DNA from: Actinomycetota bacterium
Lineage (GTDB): Bacteria; Actinomycetota; Actinomycetes; S36-B12; FW305-bin1
Reading direction: 5' to 3'
Length of the DNA: 64,000 bases
Assembly: GCA_004297305.1 (NCBI GenBank)
Contig: SCTR01000010.1
Coordinates: 186,001-250,000 of the forward strand
How positions within the stretch are numbered: the first letter of the stretch is position 1; the number at the start of each line of letters is the position of its first letter. Position numbers and translations under genes: made by a program. Below the pieces are notes generated by a model. The model saw only the letters and a list, made by a program, of their open reading frames with translations, was not told where the DNA came from and did not search any database. Below are positions 43,897 through 51,868 of this stretch, one piece after another.

Positions 43897-44948
43897 AGCA
43901 GCCGCTGCTCACATTCGCGCAGCTGCGCGATAGCGACCCGCTCGTCGGCGGCGTGCGCCAGCGCCGGGTCGCCCGGCCCGTAGTTCACCGCCGGCACGCC
44001 CAACTCGGCGAACAGCGCGACGTCGGTCCAGCCCAGCTTCGCGCTCGGCGGCGATCCCACCGCGGCGACGAAATCCGCGACCGTGGGGTCGCTGAGGCCG
44101 GGCAGCGCCCCACCGGCCAGGTCGACCACTTCGACGTCGTATCCGGCGAAGACGTCGCGGACGTGATCGGCGGCCCAGCCAGCCGGCCGGGAGGGTACGA
44201 AGCGGTAGTTCACCGTCACCACAGCCTCGTCCGGGACCACGTTGCCGGCGACCCCGCCGCGGATACCCACCGCGTTGAGACCCTCCCGGTACTCCAGGCC
44301 GTCGATCATCACCCGCGCCGGCTGGTACTCCGCCAGCCGGCGCAGCACGTCACCGGCCGCGTGGATCGCGTTCTCCCCCAACCAGGAACGAGCGCTGTGC
44401 GCGCGCTTGCCGCGTGTCGTGACCTGGGCGCGCAGCGTCCCCTGGCAGCCGGCTTCGACCCGGGCGTCGCTCGGTTCCAGCAGGATGGCGAAGTCCGCAG
44501 CCAGCCACTGCGGTTGGTGCGTGGCCAGCCGCCGCAGGCCATTGCGGTCCGCCGCGACCTCTTCGCAGTCGTAGAAGACGTACGTCACGTCACGCGCCGG
44601 GGTCCGCAGTTCGTGGGCGCACCGCAACGCAACGGCGACGCCACCCTTCATGTCGCAGGAACCCAGGCCCGCCAGCTCGCCCGCCTCGACGCGGTGCGGC
44701 AGGTTGCCGGCTGCAGGGACGGTGTCCAGGTGGCCACCGAGGACCACCCGTTGCGGGCGGCCCAGGTCGGTGCTGGCCACCACCGCGTTGCCGTCGCGCC
44801 GGACCGTCAGATGCGGCAGTTCCCGCAGCGCGGCCGCCACCGCGTCGGCCAGCACCGCCTCCTGCCCGGATTCGCTCGGGATGTCCACCAGGGCGGCTGT
44901 CAGGGCCACCACGTCGCCGGAGATGTCGATCACTGCTGCTCCGGGCAC
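43878..44948 (-). CDS. dapE: Succinyl-diaminopimelate desuccinylase DapE
   Basis: 356 residues, M20 metallopeptidase family. Removes succinate to give LL-diaminopimelate for lysine and cell wall. Seen: [44 protein letters not shown] and [17 protein letters not shown], plus the dimer-domain histidine in [12 protein letters not shown] at 44948 preceded by TACTGT six bases upstream. Divergent from dapD, two steps earlier in the pathway. Confidence 0.95.
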   Translation of the reverse strand: MPGAAVIDISGDVVALTAALVDIPSESGQEAVLADAVAAALRELPHLTVRRDGNAVVASTDLGRPQRVVLGGHLDTVPAAGNLPHRVEAGELAGLGSCDMKGGVAVALRCAHELRTPARDVTYVFYDCEEVAADRNGLRRLATHQPQWLAADFAILLEPSDARVEAGCQGTLRAQVTTRGKRAHSARSWLGENAIHAAGDVLRRLAEYQPARVMIDGLEYREGLNAVGIRGGVAGNVVPDEAVVTVNYRFVPSRPAGWAADHVRDVFAGYDVEVVDLAGGALPGLSDPTVADFVAAVGSPPSAKLGWTDVALFAELGVPAVNYGPGDPALAHAADERVAIAQLRECEQRLLGWLAG

Positions 44949-44953
44949 GTCCC

Positions 44954-44960
44954 TACAGTA
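44954..44960. promoter_or_regulatory. Shared palindromic -10 element, dapE / dapD
   Basis: The sequence CTACAGTAG supplies TACAGT (44954-44959) seven bases before the dapD GTG on the plus strand and TACTGT (44960-44955) six bases before the dapE GTG on the minus strand. Both transcripts would be leaderless and the two promoters occupy the same DNA. Confidence 0.6.
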
Positions 44961-44966
44961 GGCCGG

Positions 44967-45920
44967 GTGACTGCCGCGACTCCTGCTGCCCTGACCCCGG
45001 TGACCGGCCCTGCCAGCGGGTTGGGTCTCGCGACCTTCTGCGACGACCAGTTGCTGGACGTCTGGTACCCGGCGCCGTCATTGGGCAGCGAGCCGGTCGA
45101 CGTCGCCGACATCGCCTCGGCCATCGACAGCGACCCGATCCGCGGCGTCCGGGTGCAGACCGTGACCACCACGATCGCCGACCTGCAGGCCGATCCGGTC
45201 GATGCGGCCGACGTCTACCTCCGGCTGCATCTGCTCTCCCACCGGCTGGTCCGGCCGCGCACGATCAGCCTGGCCGGGGTGTTCGGCCTGCTGGCGAACG
45301 TCGCGTGGACGTCGCTGGGCCCGGTCGCGCTGGACCGCCTCGACGACGTACGGATCCGGGCCCGCACGAAGGGCCGGCCGCTCACCGTGCTCAGCGTGGA
45401 CAAGTTCCCGCGCATGCTGGACTACGTCGTACCGACCGGTGTCCGGGTGGCCGACGCCGACCGGGTGCGGCTCGGCGCCCACCTGGCTGCCGGCACCACC
45501 GTCATGCACGAGGGCTTCGTCAACTACAACGCCGGCACCCTCGGATCGTCGATGGTCGAAGGCCGGATCTCCGCGGGCGTGGTCGTCGGGGACGGCAGCG
45601 ACATCGGCGGCGGCGCATCGATCATGGGCACGCTGTCCGGCGGCGGGACAGAGGTGGTCACGATCGGCCAGCGGTGCCTGGTCGGCGCGAACGCCGGCAT
45701 CGGCATCTCGCTGGGCGACGATTGCGTGGTCGAAGCCGGGTGCTACATCACCGCCGGCGCGAAACTCACGCTTCCCGACGGCACGGTGGTCAAGGCCAGC
45801 CAGCTGTCCGGCCGCGACGGCGTGCTGTTCCGCCGCCACTCGGTCACCGGTGCGCTGCAAGCGGTTCCGGCCGGTCAGGTGTGGTCGGGGTTGAACGCGG
45901 ACCTGCACGCCAACGCCTGA
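44967..45920 (+). CDS. dapD: Tetrahydrodipicolinate N-succinyltransferase DapD
   Basis: 317 residues, actinobacterial-type DapD: N-terminal domain, then the left-handed beta-helix ([60 protein letters not shown]). Uses succinyl-CoA in the succinylase route to diaminopimelate. GTG at 44967, seven bases after TACAGT. Confidence 0.96.
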   Translation: MTAATPAALTPVTGPASGLGLATFCDDQLLDVWYPAPSLGSEPVDVADIASAIDSDPIRGVRVQTVTTTIADLQADPVDAADVYLRLHLLSHRLVRPRTISLAGVFGLLANVAWTSLGPVALDRLDDVRIRARTKGRPLTVLSVDKFPRMLDYVVPTGVRVADADRVRLGAHLAAGTTVMHEGFVNYNAGTLGSSMVEGRISAGVVVGDGSDIGGGASIMGTLSGGGTEVVTIGQRCLVGANAGIGISLGDDCVVEAGCYITAGAKLTLPDGTVVKASQLSGRDGVLFRRHSVTGALQAVPAGQVWSGLNADLHANA

Positions 45921-45949
45921 CCGTACGCCGGGAGGCCGGCGTACGGTCA
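45918..45949. terminator. Bidirectional terminator between dapD and gltA
   Basis: Perfect 14-base arms (TGACCGTACGCCGG and its complement) around a GAGG loop; the first three bases are the dapD stop codon. Lies between convergent genes. Confidence 0.65.
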
Positions 45950-45973
45950 GCGGCAGTGGCGCCGGCGTACGGC

Positions 45974-47257
45974 CTAGCGCTGCGCCAGCGGCACGTAGTC
46001 GCGCTCGGGCTCACCGGTGTAGACCTGCCGCGGCCGACCGATCTTCGTGGTCGGGTCCTCGATCATCTCCCGCCACTGCGCGATCCACCCCGGCAGCCGG
46101 CCGAGCGCGAACAACACCGTGAACATCCGGGTGGGGAAGCCCAGCGCCTTGTAGATCAGGCCGGTGTAGAAGTCGACGTTGGGGTACAGCTGCCGGGAGA
46201 TGAAGAAGTCGTCGGCGAGCGCGACCTCTTCCAGCCGTAGCGCGATGTCCAGCAGCGGGTCGTTCACCGACAGCTTCTCGAACACGTCGTGGGCGCTCTG
46301 CTTCACGATTGCCGCGCGCGGGTCGTAGTTCTTGTAGACGCGGTGGCCGAAGCCCATGAGCTTCACGCCTTCTTCGCGATCCTTGACCTGCCGGATGAAC
46401 GTGTTGACCCCGCCGCCGGACGCGTGAATCGTCTCCAGCATCTCCAGGACGGCCTGGTTCGCCCCACCGTGCAGCGGCCCGAAAAGGGCGTTGATGCCGG
46501 CCGAGACCGAGGCGAACAGGTTCGCATGCGACGAGCCGACGAGGCGGACCGTCGAGGTCGAACAGTTCTGTTCGTGGTCGGCGTGCAGGATGAACAACTG
46601 GTCGAGCGCGTCGACCACGACCGGGTCGAGCTCGTACGGCTCGGCGGGGACGCCGAAGGTCATCCGCAGGAAGTTCTCGGCGAAGCCGAGTGAGTTGTCC
46701 GGGTAGAGGTACGGCTGGCCGACCGACTTCTTGTACGCGTAGGCGGCGATCGTCGGCACCTTGGCCAGCAGGCGGATCGTCGAGATCTCCACCTGCGCCG
46801 GGTCGAACGGGTCCAGCGAGTCCTGGTAGAAGGTCGACAGCGCACTGACCGCGCTGGACAGCACCGGCATCGGGTGCGCGTCGCGGGGGAAACCATCGAA
46901 GAACTGCTTGAGTTCCTCGTGCAGCATGGTGTGCCGGGTGATCGACTCGGTGAACGAGGCCAGCTCCGCCTCGGTCGGCAGCGCGCCGTAGATCAACAGG
47001 TACGCCGTCTCCAGGAACGTCGAACCCTTCGCCAACTGCTCGATCGGGTACCCGCGGTAGCGCAGGATCCCCTTGTCGCCGTCGATGAAAGTGATGGCGG
47101 ACTTGCAGGACGCGGTGTTGAGGAAACCGGTATCCAACGCCACGTGGCCGGTCACCTTGAGCAGGCTCGACACGTCGAGCCCCGGGTCGCCGACAGTCGC
47201 GGGAACCTCTGCGAGATCCAACGAGCCGCCGGGGTGCTGCAGGGATACCTCGGGCAC
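45974..47257 (-). CDS. gltA: Citrate synthase
   Basis: 427 residues, type II hexameric citrate synthase. Catalytic histidines in [11 protein letters not shown] / [15 protein letters not shown] and [15 protein letters not shown], aspartate in [10 protein letters not shown]. First step of the citric acid cycle. The GTG at 47257 has a GGGAG site; the frame open to 47311 reads through the leader, where TAGCGT (47316-47311, minus strand) is a possible -10. Confidence 0.96.
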   Translation of the reverse strand: MPEVSLQHPGGSLDLAEVPATVGDPGLDVSSLLKVTGHVALDTGFLNTASCKSAITFIDGDKGILRYRGYPIEQLAKGSTFLETAYLLIYGALPTEAELASFTESITRHTMLHEELKQFFDGFPRDAHPMPVLSSAVSALSTFYQDSLDPFDPAQVEISTIRLLAKVPTIAAYAYKKSVGQPYLYPDNSLGFAENFLRMTFGVPAEPYELDPVVVDALDQLFILHADHEQNCSTSTVRLVGSSHANLFASVSAGINALFGPLHGGANQAVLEMLETIHASGGGVNTFIRQVKDREEGVKLMGFGHRVYKNYDPRAAIVKQSAHDVFEKLSVNDPLLDIALRLEEVALADDFFISRQLYPNVDFYTGLIYKALGFPTRMFTVLFALGRLPGWIAQWREMIEDPTTKIGRPRQVYTGEPERDYVPLAQR

Positions 47258-47384
47258 GGACGCTCCCTCTCCTCGGCTCGTGGCCGGTGCGGTGTGACGG
47301 TGGTGTGGCAACGCTAGCGACGCCGATTGCCCGCTGACCGCCGGGGGCGGCGATCACGCCACCAGCAGCGCCCGGTGAAGCACC

Positions 47385-48485
47385 TCACCCGGCCCGCAGC
47401 CGCCCCGCCGCGGCGGCGACCCGCTCGTCGGTGGCCGTCAGGGCCACCCGGACATGACTGCTACCGCCCGCGCCGTAGAAGTCGCCCGGCGCGACGAGGA
47501 TGCCGCGGCGCGCCAGCCAGGCCACGGTGTCCCGGCAGGGCTCACCCCGCGTCGCCCACAGGTACAGCCCGGCCGCGCTGTGATCGATGCGGAAACCCGC
47601 CCCGCGCAGCGCGTCCAGCAGCTGCTGCCGGCGCTGCCGGTACCGGCCACGCTGGACCTCGACGTGCTCGTCGTCGCGCAACGCTGCCGCCGCGGCCGCC
47701 TGCACCGGGCCCGGCACGATCATGCCGAGGTGCTTTCGCACCTCGAGCAGGTCGGCGACCACGGCCGGGTCGCCGGTGACGAAGCCGGCTCGGTAGCCGG
47801 CCAGATTGCTGCGCTTGGACAGCGAATGCACGGCCAGCAGGCCGGCGTGCGAGCCCTGGCACACCTCGGGGTTCAGCACCGAGACCGGCGTGGCGTCCCA
47901 GCCGAGTTCGACGTAGCACTCGTCGCTGACCACGACCGCCCCGACCGAGCGGGCCCACGCGACGAGCCGGCCCAGCTCGGCCGCCGAGGCGACCCGGCCG
48001 GTCGGGTTGGCCGGGGAGTTCACCCAGACCAGCCGTACGCCGGCCGCCGTGGGCACCTCGCCGTCGGCCACCGGCACCGGCGTGGCCCCGGCGACCCGGG
48101 CACCCACGTCGTACGTCGGGTAGGCCAGGGCGGGAAAGGCGACCGCGTCCCCGCGGCCCAGGCCCAGCAGCGTGGGCAGCCAGCCGACGAGTTCCTTCGT
48201 CCCGATCACCGGCAGCACCGCGGTCGGGTCCACGGTCACCCCGAGCGCCCGGCGCAGCCAGTCGGCGGCGGCGGCCCGCAGCGCCGGCGTGCCATGCGTC
48301 GCGGGGTAGCCCGGCGAATCCGCAGCACCGCGCAGCGCTTCCTGCACGACCGTCGGCGTCGGGTCGACCGGCGTACCGACGGACAGGTCGACGATGCCGT
48401 CCGGGTGAGCCTGCGCGATCGCGGTCGCTGCGGCGAGGGAATCCCAGGGGAAGGCCGGCAGCGCCCTGGTGAGCGGCGAGGTCAG
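47385..48485 (-). CDS. dapC: N-succinyldiaminopimelate aminotransferase DapC
   Basis: 366 residues, fold-type I PLP aminotransferase. PLP lysine in HSLSKRSNLAGYR, VNSPANPTGRV, VSDECYVELGW. Transfers amino groups in the same succinylase pathway as DapD and DapE. The first canonical start (GTG at 48347) would remove LPAFPWDSLAAATAIAQAHP and DGIVDLSVGTPVDPTP, conserved at the front of this family. The frame stays open to a CTG at 48485 that overlaps the ferredoxin TGA as CTGA, which I take as the start. Confidence 0.9.
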   Translation of the reverse strand: MTSPLTRALPAFPWDSLAAATAIAQAHPDGIVDLSVGTPVDPTPTVVQEALRGAADSPGYPATHGTPALRAAAADWLRRALGVTVDPTAVLPVIGTKELVGWLPTLLGLGRGDAVAFPALAYPTYDVGARVAGATPVPVADGEVPTAAGVRLVWVNSPANPTGRVASAAELGRLVAWARSVGAVVVSDECYVELGWDATPVSVLNPEVCQGSHAGLLAVHSLSKRSNLAGYRAGFVTGDPAVVADLLEVRKHLGMIVPGPVQAAAAAALRDDEHVEVQRGRYRQRRQQLLDALRGAGFRIDHSAAGLYLWATRGEPCRDTVAWLARRGILVAPGDFYGAGGSSHVRVALTATDERVAAAAGRLRAG

Positions 48486-48808
48486 TGCTCGTGCTCCTGC
48501 GGGGGGACGCTTTCCAGCAGGGCCGCGTCGCTGTCGATCAGACCGAGCTTGCTGGCACCGCCCGGCGAACCCAACTCGTTGAAGAACTCCGCGTTGGCCG
48601 CGGTGTAGTCACGCCACTGCTCCGGGACGTCGTCCTCGTAGAAGATCGCCTCGACCGGGCACACCGGCTCGCACGCGCCGCAGTCCACGCACTCGTCGGG
48701 ATGGATGTACAGCATCCGAGCGCCCTCGTAGATGCAGTCGACCGGGCACTCCTCGATACAGGCCTTGTCCTTGAGGTCGACACACGGCTGCGCGATGACG
48801 TACGTCAC
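48482..48808 (-). CDS. fdxC: Ferredoxin, 7Fe type (FdxC/FdxA)
   Basis: 108 residues. Begins MTYVIAQPCVDLKDKACIEE; cysteines arranged as C-x7-C-x3-CP for one cluster and CVDCGACEPVCP for the other, fitting a [3Fe-4S]/[4Fe-4S] electron carrier. GTG start with GGAGGAG upstream. Same pairing with dapC as Rv1177-Rv1178. Stop overlaps the dapC CTG. Confidence 0.95.
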   Translation of the reverse strand: MTYVIAQPCVDLKDKACIEECPVDCIYEGARMLYIHPDECVDCGACEPVCPVEAIFYEDDVPEQWRDYTAANAEFFNELGSPGGASKLGLIDSDAALLESVPPQEHEH

Positions 48809-48866
48809 CTGGCTCCTCCCACATCACACCCGACCCCGGCGGCGGCTCCCCCGACCGGTCGGCGCC

Positions 48867-48874
48867 TAGTATCG
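48867..48874. promoter_or_regulatory. Overlapping divergent -10 boxes, fdxC / acetyltransferase-like gene
   Basis: Plus strand TAGTAT (48867-48872); minus strand GATACT (48874-48869). Each would give a short leader with a ribosome site. Confidence 0.4.
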
Positions 48875-48910
48875 CGACAGCGAGCCGGCCAGACCACAAG
48901 GGGTGCACCT

Positions 48911-49597
48911 GTGGAGCGGACGAGTCGGGGGCCGGTGGCCGTCCTTGCTGTCCGCATCTGCCCGGCCGACGTCGGCCGCCGCGTGACAGTGCGGCATCGG
49001 TGTGAACCCGGCAGGCCGACACTGACCGACGTGGTCGGCGAACTCGAATCGTGGTCGGCGACAACCGGAGACCTCGTCATCCGCCGCCGCACCGGGACCC
49101 GGGCACGGATCAGCACGGCCGATCTCGTGGCTGCCCGCGTCGTCGCGCCCGAGCGCAGCGCGCTGCAGGTGCAGGCCGCCATCGATGCCGCGCCCCACCG
49201 CGCCGTGCGGGAAACCCTCGGCGACTGGGTACTGCGCGCTGCGGTCGAGTCGGCGGCGGCCGGTGACCTGTGGGCCTGTTCCGCGCGGGCCGATGGGGAC
49301 CCCGGTGTCCCGCTGGACGACGCGCTCGACCGGGTCGACGCCTTCTACGACAGCCGGGACCTACCGCCTGTGCTGCAACTGGTCTCGCCGACCCTGCGGG
49401 AGGCGGACCTGGCGGCACGCGGCTGGCTGGTGCAGCAGCGCTCGCTCGTCCTGGTCGGCCGGCGCGGCGACCGGTGGGAATGGTCGACAGCCGCGCTGGC
49501 CGACCACGCGGCGATCGCGCGGGCCCGCGACGCCGGGCTGACCCCCCACCACGAGGTCGAGCATCGCGCGCGGCCGGTGGCGGGCCTGCCGCGGTGA
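48911..49597 (+). CDS. CG3035/Rv0428c-type acetyltransferase-family protein, lacking the GNAT end
   Basis: 228 residues. The N-terminal beta domain (VGRRVTVRHRCEPGRPTLTD, VVGELESW, RRRTGTRARISTADLVAARV) and the middle GDWVLRAAVESAAAGDLWAC / DAFYDSRDLPPVLQLVSPTL pattern follow a family I know as N-acetyltransferases of about 300 or more residues. The usual C-terminal acetyl-CoA-binding half is absent: the protein ends soon after GWLVQQRSLVLVG, so it may be a non-catalytic derivative. GTG start 39 bases after TAGTAT; stop overlaps the next gene as GTGA. Confidence 0.72.
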   Translation: MERTSRGPVAVLAVRICPADVGRRVTVRHRCEPGRPTLTDVVGELESWSATTGDLVIRRRTGTRARISTADLVAARVVAPERSALQVQAAIDAAPHRAVRETLGDWVLRAAVESAAAGDLWACSARADGDPGVPLDDALDRVDAFYDSRDLPPVLQLVSPTLREADLAARGWLVQQRSLVLVGRRGDRWEWSTAALADHAAIARARDAGLTPHHEVEHRARPVAGLPR

Positions 49598-50406
49598 GCG
49601 CGCTGTCACGGGCCCGCTTCGCCGAAGCGGTACGGCGCCAGCCGGATCACCTCGACGAAGCCCTGCTGCTGTTGGCCGCCGAGACACACCCGGAGCCGCT
49701 GGACGAGCCCGGGCTGCACTCCTGGCTCGAACGCGGCCGGGCCGCCCTCGACGAGCTGGCAGCCGCGGTACCCGAGGCAGGCCGGCCCGACGAACGGCTG
49801 CGCGCCGTGCTCGGCTCGTTCGGCGGGTCGGCGCTGGACTACCAGCGCCTGGACGCCTCGCTGCTGCCGGCGGTGCTGGAGTCCCGCCGGGGGCTGCCGA
49901 TCCTGCTGTCGACGGTCTGGACCGAGGTGGCGCGGCGCGCGGGCATCGCGGCGTACGGCGTCGGCCTGCCCGGCCATTTCGTCGTCGGCGTCGGCGACCC
50001 AGATGCCGACCGGGTGCTGGTCGACCCGTTCGACGGTGGCCGGTTGCTGCCGTACGACCGGGCCCGCCGGTACGCCGACGAGGCGGGCGTGACGCTGCGC
50101 GCGCACCACCTGCGGCCGCACGATCCGGTCGCCACGGTGGCGCGCGTACTGGGGAATATCGTCGCGTGGGCTGCCACACCCGACCGGGTGCGCACCCGGC
50201 TATGGGCCTTGGATCTCACGCTGCTGCTGCCCCACCACGACCTGGCCGTGCGCGGCCGTCGCGGCGAGACGCTGGTGACGCTCGGCCGGTGGGCAGAAGG
50301 CGCCGCCGAACTGCACGCCTACGCCGAGGTAGTGGCCGATCGCTGGCCGCTGGAGGCTGAACGCGTACGACGGATCGCGCGGGAGGCCCACGCCCGGCTC
50401 AACTAG
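49594..50406 (+). CDS. SirB1/transglutaminase-like family protein
   Basis: 270 residues. N-terminal helices, then the transglutaminase-like core 2 domain: LESRRGLPILLSTVWTEVAR, YGVGLPGHFVVGVG, VLVDPFDGGRLL; C-terminal TPR-like helices (RRGETLVTLGRWAEGAAELH). Family commonly called SirB1; biochemical role not settled. The cysteine of true transglutaminases is replaced by the ILLST stretch. Coupled to the upstream gene by GTGA. Confidence 0.88.
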   Translation: MSALSRARFAEAVRRQPDHLDEALLLLAAETHPEPLDEPGLHSWLERGRAALDELAAAVPEAGRPDERLRAVLGSFGGSALDYQRLDASLLPAVLESRRGLPILLSTVWTEVARRAGIAAYGVGLPGHFVVGVGDPDADRVLVDPFDGGRLLPYDRARRYADEAGVTLRAHHLRPHDPVATVARVLGNIVAWAATPDRVRTRLWALDLTLLLPHHDLAVRGRRGETLVTLGRWAEGAAELHAYAEVVADRWPLEAERVRRIAREAHARLN

Positions 50407-50455
50407 CCAGCGCGGCTCAACAGGCAGCGCGGCTCAACGGGCTGCGCGGCTCGGT
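50405..50455 (+). repeat. Three 17-base tandem copies after the SirB1 gene
   Basis: Units at 50405-50421, 50422-50438 and 50439-50455 with core GCGCGGCTCAAC, which also resembles the last coding bases of the gene. The rest of the gap to 50606 shows only a possible CATGGT box six bases before the MFS gene. Confidence 0.8.
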
Positions 50456-50606
50456 TGGGCGAGCGTGCCGGAAGCCCGCCGCTACAGCTCAGTTCCGTCG
50501 GCCGAATGCACAGAAGTGCCCATCGTCATCCGTCAGGCTGGACTGAGTTGTTCCGTCATACGGGACGGCCTTTCTGCCATCCGGACAACCGTGGCATGGT
50601 CCTCAC

Positions 50607-51830
50607 GTGGGGACTCCGGTCGGCTGGGGACGTCGCAACCCCGGGACGACGGCCGTCCTGGGTGGCCGCCGCGCCTGGTGCATGCTCGCGCTCGGCATGG
50701 CGGCCCAGACCGCCGGGACCGTCGTCGTCATGGCACCGGCGTTCCTGATTCCGACGCTGCACATCGAGTCCGGGCTCAGCCTGGCGGCGGCCGGCCTGCT
50801 TGCCAGCACGCCGACGCTCGGCATGGTGACCACGCTGGTCGCCTGGGGCGCCCTCACCGACCGGGTCGGGGAACGCGGGGTCATCACCGGCGGCCTCGTC
50901 CTCACCGCCGTCGTCGCTGCCACGGCAGCGGCGGCAGCGAACATCGGCGTCGTCGCCCTCGGCCTGGCCTTCCTGTTGTGCGGGATGGCCGCCGCCAGCA
51001 GCAATGCAGCGAGCGGGCGCGTGGTCATCGGCTGGTTTCCTCGGGACCGCCGCGGCCTCGCCATGGGTATCCGGCAGGTGGCCCCGTTGCTCGGCACCGC
51101 GCTGGCCGCGGTGACCATTCCCGGCCTCGCCTCCCGCAACGGCGTCGCCGCCGCCTTGCTGCTGACCGCCGCGATCGCGGCCGGCGTCGCGGTGGTCTGC
51201 GGGCTCGGCCTGGTCGACCCACCCAGGGCGGCGGCCGCCGATGGTTCGGTCGCCCAGCCGAATCCTTACCGCGCCAACCGATTCCTGCTACGCGTCCACA
51301 CCGCCTCGGTCCTGCTGGTCTTCTCGCAATTCACGGTCTCGACGTTCGGTCTGGTCTGGTTGATCAGCGGCATCGGCTGGGAGCCGGTGGCAGCGGGTCT
51401 GGTCATCGCGGCGTCCCAGGTGGTCGGAGCCGCCGGCCGCATCGCGATCGGTGCGATCAGCGATCGGATCGGCAGCCGGGTGCGGCTCCTCCGCTGGACG
51501 ACTGCCGCCGCCAGCGTGGTGATGCTGGCGCTGGCCATTGTCGACGCCACCGGCGGACGGCTGGCCGGCGTGGCCCTCGTCGTAGCGGCGACCGCGACGG
51601 TCGCCGGCAACGGCCTCGCCTTCACTGCCGTGGCCGAAGCGGCCGGCCCGGCCTGGGCCGGTCGGGCTTTGGGCATCCAGAACACCGGGCAAGCCGTCGC
51701 GGCCACCGCGGTCGGCCCGCTCGTCGGGGCGGCGATCGGCGTCCTGGGATATCCGCTGGCCTTCGCCACCGTCGCGCTGTTCCCCGCGTTGGCCGTCGGG
51801 GTCGTGCCCGGATACGAACAACACGCCTGA
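50607..51830 (+). CDS. Major facilitator superfamily transporter
   Basis: 407 residues with about twelve hydrophobic helices. The loop between helices 2 and 3 reads GALTDRVGERG and the symmetric one GAISDRIGSR, the MFS signature. Closest in style to the CynX/NimT-like organic-anion or drug transporters; substrate unknown. GTG start seems leaderless (CATGGT six bases upstream). Confidence 0.88.
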   Translation: MGTPVGWGRRNPGTTAVLGGRRAWCMLALGMAAQTAGTVVVMAPAFLIPTLHIESGLSLAAAGLLASTPTLGMVTTLVAWGALTDRVGERGVITGGLVLTAVVAATAAAAANIGVVALGLAFLLCGMAAASSNAASGRVVIGWFPRDRRGLAMGIRQVAPLLGTALAAVTIPGLASRNGVAAALLLTAAIAAGVAVVCGLGLVDPPRAAAADGSVAQPNPYRANRFLLRVHTASVLLVFSQFTVSTFGLVWLISGIGWEPVAAGLVIAASQVVGAAGRIAIGAISDRIGSRVRLLRWTTAAASVVMLALAIVDATGGRLAGVALVVAATATVAGNGLAFTAVAEAAGPAWAGRALGIQNTGQAVAATAVGPLVGAAIGVLGYPLAFATVALFPALAVGVVPGYEQHA

Positions 51831-51835
51831 CCGAG

Positions 51836-51868
51836 GTGGCCGCCGGCCGGCCACGGCGTTGCTACGCC
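51836..51868. terminator. Stem-loops between convergent MFS and VanW genes
   Basis: GTGGCCG / CGGCCAC (51836-51854, five-base loop) followed by GGCGT-TGCT-ACGCC (51855-51868). Confidence 0.5.
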
